Shown here: piece by piece, positions 12,894-17,046 of the stretch
How the letters are laid out: each line of letters opens with the position of its first letter
How positions within the stretch are numbered: position 1 is the first letter of the stretch
Program-made: the position numbers and the translations under genes
The notes under the pieces: generated by a model
The model's input: only the letters and a program-made list of their open reading frames with translations
What the model was told of the DNA's origin: nothing
Database searches by the model: none
NCBI GenBank assembly: GCA_002305955.1
Contig: DBRH01000015.1
Span: 1-17,046, forward strand
Direction: 5' to 3'
From: Kosmotogaceae bacterium UBA1373
GTDB taxonomy: Bacteria; Thermotogota; Thermotogae; Petrotogales; Kosmotogaceae
DNA: 17,046 nt

Positions 12894-14264
12894 ATGGATC
12901 AGGATTGGACCGTCGTACTGGATTTTGCTTACCTGTCTATCCTGCTGGGAGTTGCTTCTGTCCTCAAAAGGATTCTCACGCCTCTGAGCAAGATTCTTAT
13001 TCCGAATTCGGTTATAGCGGGCTTTCTGGGAATTCTCCTGGGACCGGAGGTTCTGAAACTGATACCTTTTTCTTACGACCGTCTTGGAAATCTCGTTTAT
13101 CACCTGATGGCCGTCGGTTTCATCGCCATCGCGCTGAAGAAGACCAGGCGTTCGACGGCAAAGTCGTCCGTCAACACCGGCTTTTTGATAAGCATATCCT
13201 ATGCCCTTCAGGGGTTCGTTGGATTCATAATCGGCATAGCGCTGGTGGGGCTCTTCTTCAAGGATCTCTTCCCGCCTTTTGGTCTGTTGCTGGCTCTCGG
13301 TTTCGCTCAGGGTCCCGGACAGGCTTATTCTCTCGGCAGTCAGTGGGAGGCTCTCGGATTCACCGGCGGCGGTGCGGTCGGGTTGAGCGTGGCCACCCTC
13401 GGTTTTCTCTGGTCGGCCTTCGGCGGTATCGTGATGCTCAACACGATGGTTTACAGAAAGAAACAGATAGGGATCCAGATAGAAAGACCTACCGTGAGGA
13501 AAAGGATCGAAGCGACGATAAGGGACTTCGAGTTCTCCGATATCGACGGCTTCACGATCCAGATTCTGGCGGTTGGCATCGTCTATCTGGCCACGTACCT
13601 TTTCCTGAAGTGGTTCACCGGCCTGATAGGAGGACTGGGTACTTTCGGGGAGACTTTCGCCCAGGTGTTGTGGGGCTTCCATTTCGTCATCGGGGTTCTA
13701 TTTGCAATGGCCTTCAGGGCGATATACGAAAAATTCCGGAAGTCCGGGAAGTATGAAACCGAGTATATGAACGATTTTCTGCTTCAGAGAATCGGCGGCG
13801 GTGTCTTCGATTTCATGGTTGCGGCCTCGATCGCCGGAATCTCCTTCTCGGTCATTCAACACTACATCTGGCCGGTAATAATTCTCACCACCATCGGTGG
13901 TCTCTTCATCGCCGGCTACTCCATCTGGTTCGGCAAGAGGATATACGAGAAGGCTCCCCTGGAACACATAGTGACCTTTTTCGGAATGCACACCGGAACT
14001 CTATCGACCGGGATGGCTCTTCTGAGAGAGGTCGATCCCACGTTCGAAACGGGTACGGCCGAGGATATGGTTTTCGGGAGCGGATTGGCGCTTTTCCTCG
14101 GGATCCCGATGCTCATACTTTTGAACATTCCGATACTCGGTTACAGAGAAGGCAAACCAATATACTATCTGTACTTCCTGCTGGGTCTGGCAGCGTATAT
14201 ATTGGTGCTGTACTTCTTCTGGTTCAGGAAGGCCAGAATAAGAAAACGGGAAAAAGCTAATTGA
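12894..14264 (+). CDS. GltS-like sodium/solute (glutamate) symporter
   Basis: 456-residue inner-membrane carrier resembling the glutamate:Na+ symporter (ESS) family. It has about a dozen hydrophobic segments in two halves. The first half has PNSVIAGFLGILLG and the re-entrant motif GFAQGPGQA (Gly140-Ala144); the second has the counterpart FFGMHTGTLSTGMALLREVDP followed by a Gly-rich stretch. These paired hairpins are the family's transport core. It is somewhat longer than typical GltS proteins of about 400 residues, with an amphipathic insert after residue 185 (MVYRKKQIGIQIERPTVRK), so the substrate may differ from glutamate. The ATG at 12894 has AAGGTGAT upstream. It is followed after 32 bases by a secreted PHP hydrolase gene with no terminator between, suggesting a two-gene operon for use of an external substrate. 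Confidence 0.85.
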   Translation: MDQDWTVVLDFAYLSILLGVASVLKRILTPLSKILIPNSVIAGFLGILLGPEVLKLIPFSYDRLGNLVYHLMAVGFIAIALKKTRRSTAKSSVNTGFLISISYALQGFVGFIIGIALVGLFFKDLFPPFGLLLALGFAQGPGQAYSLGSQWEALGFTGGGAVGLSVATLGFLWSAFGGIVMLNTMVYRKKQIGIQIERPTVRKRIEATIRDFEFSDIDGFTIQILAVGIVYLATYLFLKWFTGLIGGLGTFGETFAQVLWGFHFVIGVLFAMAFRAIYEKFRKSGKYETEYMNDFLLQRIGGGVFDFMVAASIAGISFSVIQHYIWPVIILTTIGGLFIAGYSIWFGKRIYEKAPLEHIVTFFGMHTGTLSTGMALLREVDPTFETGTAEDMVFGSGLALFLGIPMLILLNIPILGYREGKPIYYLYFLLGLAAYILVLYFFWFRKARIRKREKAN

Positions 14265-14296
14265 TGTTTCAAAACATTAACTGAAAGGGTGATTCG

Positions 14297-16141
14297 ATGA
14301 GAAGGTTAGTAATTGTAGTTTTGTTCGCGCTTCTTGCGATCGCGGTCGTCGCGAGCGATTTAAGGCTGTTTTACGGCAACCCGCATTCACATACATCTTA
14401 TTCCGACGGCACGGGTACGCCCGAAGAGGCCTACGAATACGGCTCAAAAGTTCCCGGACTCGACTTTCTGGCAGTTACCGATCACGGTTATTACTTCGTT
14501 CAGACTCTTCCCGACGGAAGGGACAAGCTGACCGCCACGATCGAAGCGGCGCAGAAAGCTACTACGGGGTCTTTTCTAGCCTTTGCCGGTTTCGAATGGA
14601 CGGCGACCGGAACGGGCCATATAAACGTTTACGGAACGCAAGACTGGACCGACAGAGTCCAATCGGACCTGTGGCAGCTGTACGACTGGATTATCGAAAG
14701 GAAGGCCGTGGGACAGTTCAATCACCCTATCACGATGTTTGGAGATAATTTCAAGCAGTTCCATTACGTTCCTCAGGCCGATCTTTATGTGAATCTGATA
14801 GAGGTCGGAAACGGTAACTGGTGGCAAAACGAGACGATCTCGCAAGAGATGTTCCAGGCTTACCGGCTGGCCCTGCTAAAAGGCTGGCATCTCGGCGCCA
14901 CTCTCGGACAGGATAACCATAAGCCCAACTGGGGCGGCGCGAACGATTCAAGAGCCGTCGTTTACGCTTCCGGTCTTACCCAAGAGGAGATCCTCAAAGC
15001 CTTCAGCGAGCGCAGAGTATATGCCAGCGAGGACAGAGATATCCTTCTCTCCTTCTCGGCTGACAGCGGCTTCATGGGCGATATCCTTCACGATCTGGAG
15101 GAGATCAACCTCAAAGTCTCGATAAAAGATGAAACCGGGGACGATCTGGAATTTGTCGAGATCTACTCGCGAACGGGTCTTCTCGCTCATTTCGACGTGA
15201 ACGATTCGCTCTTCGAGATGGAGCTCCGTCTGGATATAGAGACCGGTTATGAATACTTCTTCGTGTACGCGAAGGCCAGGGACGGTGAAGAAGTGGTTTC
15301 CTCGCCCATCTGGGTTCAGAGAAGCGATCCCGTTCACCTTTACAATCCGGCCGTTCATCCCTCGAACGTCAAGCCGGGAGAGGAAGTGACCCTTTCCTTC
15401 CAGATCTCGAACACCTCCTCGCAGGAGGCCTCGACCACTCTAGAACTGCGCAATCTTCACGGCGTGATCCTTCAGGAGAGCTATTTGCTGACGGCCTACG
15501 AGTCCAGGGAGGTCACTCTCCCGCACACGACCGGAAACGGTGACGAAAGGATAGATTTCTACCTTGATAGCGTGCCTTATTCGAGCGTATCTCTCAAGTT
15601 GAGAGAGGCGACCTCGCTCAACGTTCTCCTGGACAGGAGCCACGTGAATTACGCCATGGACAGGCGAGAAAAGCTATCGACGACACTCCAGGAATTCGGC
15701 CACAAATACTCGACCGTCGAAAGGCTTCTCAAGACTGGAGAACTGGACAATATAAATGTCTTGATAATGCCGCTTCCGGGGACGGGCGGATCCTTCGAAA
15801 GGCTCAAAATGCTCATGTCTGCTCAGGCCGGTATCATCGCCGATTTCGTGCGGAAGGGCGGCACGCTAATAATAACCGGTACAGGTGAGACCGTGGGCCA
15901 GGATATCATAGACACGTACAACAAGTTTCTCGCGGATCTGGGCCTTCCCGTGACTTTTGGCGGGGTTCAGTCCGGCGAGATCGTGTCGGTAGAAGGAATT
16001 TCCTTCGATGGAATCTCCACGCTCGAGGGAGAAGCCGGAGAGTATCCAGTGGGCGATGGAACTGTAATAATATACCCGGGAGATCCTTTGACGGACAATG
16101 TGATAGAGATGAACGAAAAGCTCGTATGGAGGCTGTTCTAG
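14297..16141 (+). CDS. Secreted CehA/McbA-like PHP-domain metallohydrolase with C-terminal GATase-like domain
   Basis: 614 residues. A signal peptide (MRRLVIVVLFALLAIAVVAS, cut after Ser20) precedes a PHP-fold metal-dependent phosphoesterase/hydrolase domain (about 25-255). Likely metal ligands: His30 and His32 in NPHSH, Asp37, His63 in TDHGYY, Glu100 in GFEW, His108, His143 in FNHP, and Asp206/His208 in GQDNH. Such exported CehA-type proteins hydrolyse phospho- or carboxylic esters. A middle Ig-like beta domain (near HPSNVKPGEEVTLSFQISN) leads to a C-terminal alpha/beta domain (about the last 170 residues) with LNVLLDRSHVN, INVLIMP and FVRKGGTLIITG, the layout of GATase1-like domains that lack a visible catalytic Cys-His pair. 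The ATG at 14297 has AAGGGTGAT upstream. It shares an operon with the symporter before it. Substrate unknown. Confidence 0.88.
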   Translation: MRRLVIVVLFALLAIAVVASDLRLFYGNPHSHTSYSDGTGTPEEAYEYGSKVPGLDFLAVTDHGYYFVQTLPDGRDKLTATIEAAQKATTGSFLAFAGFEWTATGTGHINVYGTQDWTDRVQSDLWQLYDWIIERKAVGQFNHPITMFGDNFKQFHYVPQADLYVNLIEVGNGNWWQNETISQEMFQAYRLALLKGWHLGATLGQDNHKPNWGGANDSRAVVYASGLTQEEILKAFSERRVYASEDRDILLSFSADSGFMGDILHDLEEINLKVSIKDETGDDLEFVEIYSRTGLLAHFDVNDSLFEMELRLDIETGYEYFFVYAKARDGEEVVSSPIWVQRSDPVHLYNPAVHPSNVKPGEEVTLSFQISNTSSQEASTTLELRNLHGVILQESYLLTAYESREVTLPHTTGNGDERIDFYLDSVPYSSVSLKLREATSLNVLLDRSHVNYAMDRREKLSTTLQEFGHKYSTVERLLKTGELDNINVLIMPLPGTGGSFERLKMLMSAQAGIIADFVRKGGTLIITGTGETVGQDIIDTYNKFLADLGLPVTFGGVQSGEIVSVEGISFDGISTLEGEAGEYPVGDGTVIIYPGDPLTDNVIEMNEKLVWRLF

Positions 16142-16167
16142 CAAACACCGGTTTTTTGATAGAGCGT

Positions 16168-16203
16168 TAAGAGCCGTCCCTGCACAACCATGAACGGTTC
16201 TTA
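16168..16203. repeat. Inverted repeat after the PHP hydrolase gene
   Basis: TAAGAGCCGT (16168-16177) pairs with ACGGTTCTTA (16194-16203) with one G-T pair and a 16-base loop. No T-run follows on either strand, so it is not a clear intrinsic terminator. It begins 27 bases after the stop codon, in the 275-base convergent gap between the PHP gene and the methyltransferase-like gene. Confidence 0.55.
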
Positions 16204-16212
16204 GCAGGAGCG

Positions 16213-16269
16213 TTTCAGGGCAGACTGTACAGGATGAATTTGAATCGTGCCTGCACGATACGAAGTATC
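16213..16269. repeat. Third copy of the intergenic repeat plus adjoining palindromes
   Basis: Bases 16213-16237 match 10877-10901 at 21 of 25 positions, including an exact 11-base TTTCAGGGCAG. Next to it are a palindrome ATCGTGC-CT-GCACGAT (16244-16259) and a small hairpin GATAC-GAA-GTATC (16257-16269). Together they suggest a decayed member of the same dispersed element family. Confidence 0.5.
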
Positions 16270-16301
16270 TATTAGTTATATCATTATTTAGTAGTGACGG
16301 G

Positions 16302-16334
16302 TTTTCCGGAGCCGGTTTTTCCGTTTCCGGAAAA
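16302..16334. repeat. Perfect 9-bp inverted repeat in the convergent gap
   Basis: TTTTCCGGA (16302-16310) and TCCGGAAAA (16326-16334) are exact inverted copies with a 15-base spacer that itself holds GGTTTTTCCG, and the right arm sits in a 10-base palindrome TTTCCGGAAA. No T-run follows in either direction. It may be a termination or protein-binding structure between the converging genes. Confidence 0.55.
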
Positions 16335-16416
16335 TCCGTTTGTGGTGAGAATGGCTTTATTGAAGGCTTTGGCGATCTGTGCGAATCCAGGGCTTCAATT
16401 TTCTCGCAATCGGTTA

Positions 16417-17046
16417 TCAGTGCTGCTTTACAGAAGATTCTACAAGGTCAATGTCCTCCCTGTTCAACCGGTATAGTTCATAAATTGCAAGGTTTATCTC
16501 CCGATCCAGCAGTTCTATCTTCTCTTCGAGTTCGTTCAGTTCTTCGCGCTTCTTCCTGAACCAGCCGTTGAGCTCTTCTTTCTGCCCCAGTGTCAGTCTG
16601 GCTTTCTGTTTTTCGAGCTCCCACACGAACTGGTTCCAGCCCAGGCGATAGAACTGTTGCAGGTTTTTGCCGGTTTTTTTGAGCCCGTACTCTGTGGAGA
16701 TCAATTCCATGCAACTCGAGAGTCTGCCGGAAAGATCTGACTTCAGATCTATCAGTTCCTTCGTTTTCGCCTCTATCGATTTTCCGGTCGGGCTGTCCGG
16801 AACGACCACCGTAACGTTTTTCAGGTAAGTCCAGATGAGCTGGTAGCCGTTCTGAATCTCCGTGCAATGGCGCGAGATCAAGTACCAACCCAGAATGCTG
16901 TTCAGAGTGGCTAGCAGGACGTAATCTTCCATTCCGATGTTCCATACCGCATCGTTGGTCAGGAATTCGCCCCTGGCATCTATGGCGAAGGCCGGAGACA
17001 CCTGGAATTTCTGGTAACTGATCTTCGGCCGTTCGAAGGCTTCGTA
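16417..17046 (-). CDS. C-terminal part of an adenine-specific DNA methyltransferase / type IIG restriction-modification protein (partial)
   Basis: The open frame enters from the right edge and stops at 16417; 209 residues are visible and the start is outside the window. The visible part begins with FERPKISYQKF and continues with FLTNDAVWNIG, YVLLATLNSILGWYLIS and an NVTVVVPDS strand, the pattern of TaqI-like C-terminal specificity domains that follow an N6-adenine methyltransferase. It ends with a charged helical segment (about 60 residues, rich in Glu, Lys and Leu, probably coiled coil) and IYELYRLNREDIDLVES, a common ending of Eco57I-type methyltransferases. By family knowledge the missing N-terminal part should carry the NPPY motif and perhaps a nuclease domain. 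The catalytic residues cannot be seen, so activity and class (orphan, type IIG, BREX-like) are open. A GTG at 16999-17001 lies in frame but is internal. Confidence 0.75.
   Translation of the reverse strand, partial: YEAFERPKISYQKFQVSPAFAIDARGEFLTNDAVWNIGMEDYVLLATLNSILGWYLISRHCTEIQNGYQLIWTYLKNVTVVVPDSPTGKSIEAKTKELIDLKSDLSGRLSSCMELISTEYGLKKTGKNLQQFYRLGWNQFVWELEKQKARLTLGQKEELNGWFRKKREELNELEEKIELLDREINLAIYELYRLNREDIDLVESSVKQH

Noticed and set aside
12819..13682. Minus-strand open frame of 287 codons under the symporter gene
   Set aside because: Its product is highly charged and patternless, while the plus strand encodes the membrane segments and GPGQA motif of a GltS-like carrier.
16359..16399. 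ATTGAAG / CTTCAAT inverted repeat before the methyltransferase-like gene end, followed by TTTT on the plus strand
   Set aside because: The loop is 27 bases and the stem only seven pairs, too weak to call a terminator.

Overview
The window is bacterial chromosome, probably from a Thermotogota-type organism of the Mesotoga/Kosmotoga kind. That placement is an inference. It rests on heavy use of AGA/AGG for arginine and ATA for isoleucine, very strong GGAGG-type ribosome binding sites, overlapping same-strand genes, and the gene mix (YtrA-like GntR regulator with ABC-2 exporters, GltS-like carrier, PHP hydrolase). No ribosomal RNA or marker protein is present to confirm it. There is no CRISPR array, insertion sequence or prophage in view.

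Left block (1-10788). A leftward gene (10-1086) encodes an exported choloylglycine hydrolase / penicillin V acylase-like Ntn amidase. Diverging from it is a long rightward run: an ABC ATPase and its six-helix ABC-2 permease (1261-2875), an exported DUF3887 plus alpha/beta hydrolase (2991-4304), a YtrA-type GntR repressor (4388-4762), a second ABC ATPase closely related to the first (4744-5610), a third, different ABC ATPase (5627-6385) with a large 559-residue permease (6342-8021), and a SERCA-type P-type Ca2+ ATPase (8068-10788). A sigma70-like promoter before the first ATPase carries a perfect 8-bp inverted repeat over its -10 region, which is a good candidate operator for the GntR protein encoded about 3 kb downstream. 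An intrinsic terminator overlaps the stop codon of the hydrolase and probably splits or attenuates the run. The whole looks like a regulated cell-envelope export and stress locus, with the Ca2+ pump attached at its distal end.

Middle (10789-12893). A gene-free stretch holds a purine-rich tract and decayed intergenic repeat copies, then a strong bidirectional terminator. On the minus strand follow three tRNA genes (elongator Met-CAT, initiator Met-CAT, Leu-TAA, all with encoded CCA) driven by a near-consensus promoter that sits directly after the stop codon of a minus-strand beta-CASP metallo-beta-lactamase nuclease (11455-12786).

Right block (12894-17046). Divergent from the nuclease, a GltS-like Na+/solute symporter and a secreted PHP-domain metallohydrolase with a C-terminal GATase-like domain form a two-gene operon. 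A convergent intergenic stretch with several inverted repeats and a diverged copy of the repeat seen at 10.9 kb separates it from the 3' end of a minus-strand gene running off the window. That partial gene looks like the TaqI-like target-recognition domain and coiled-coil tail of an adenine-specific DNA methyltransferase or fused restriction-modification enzyme.
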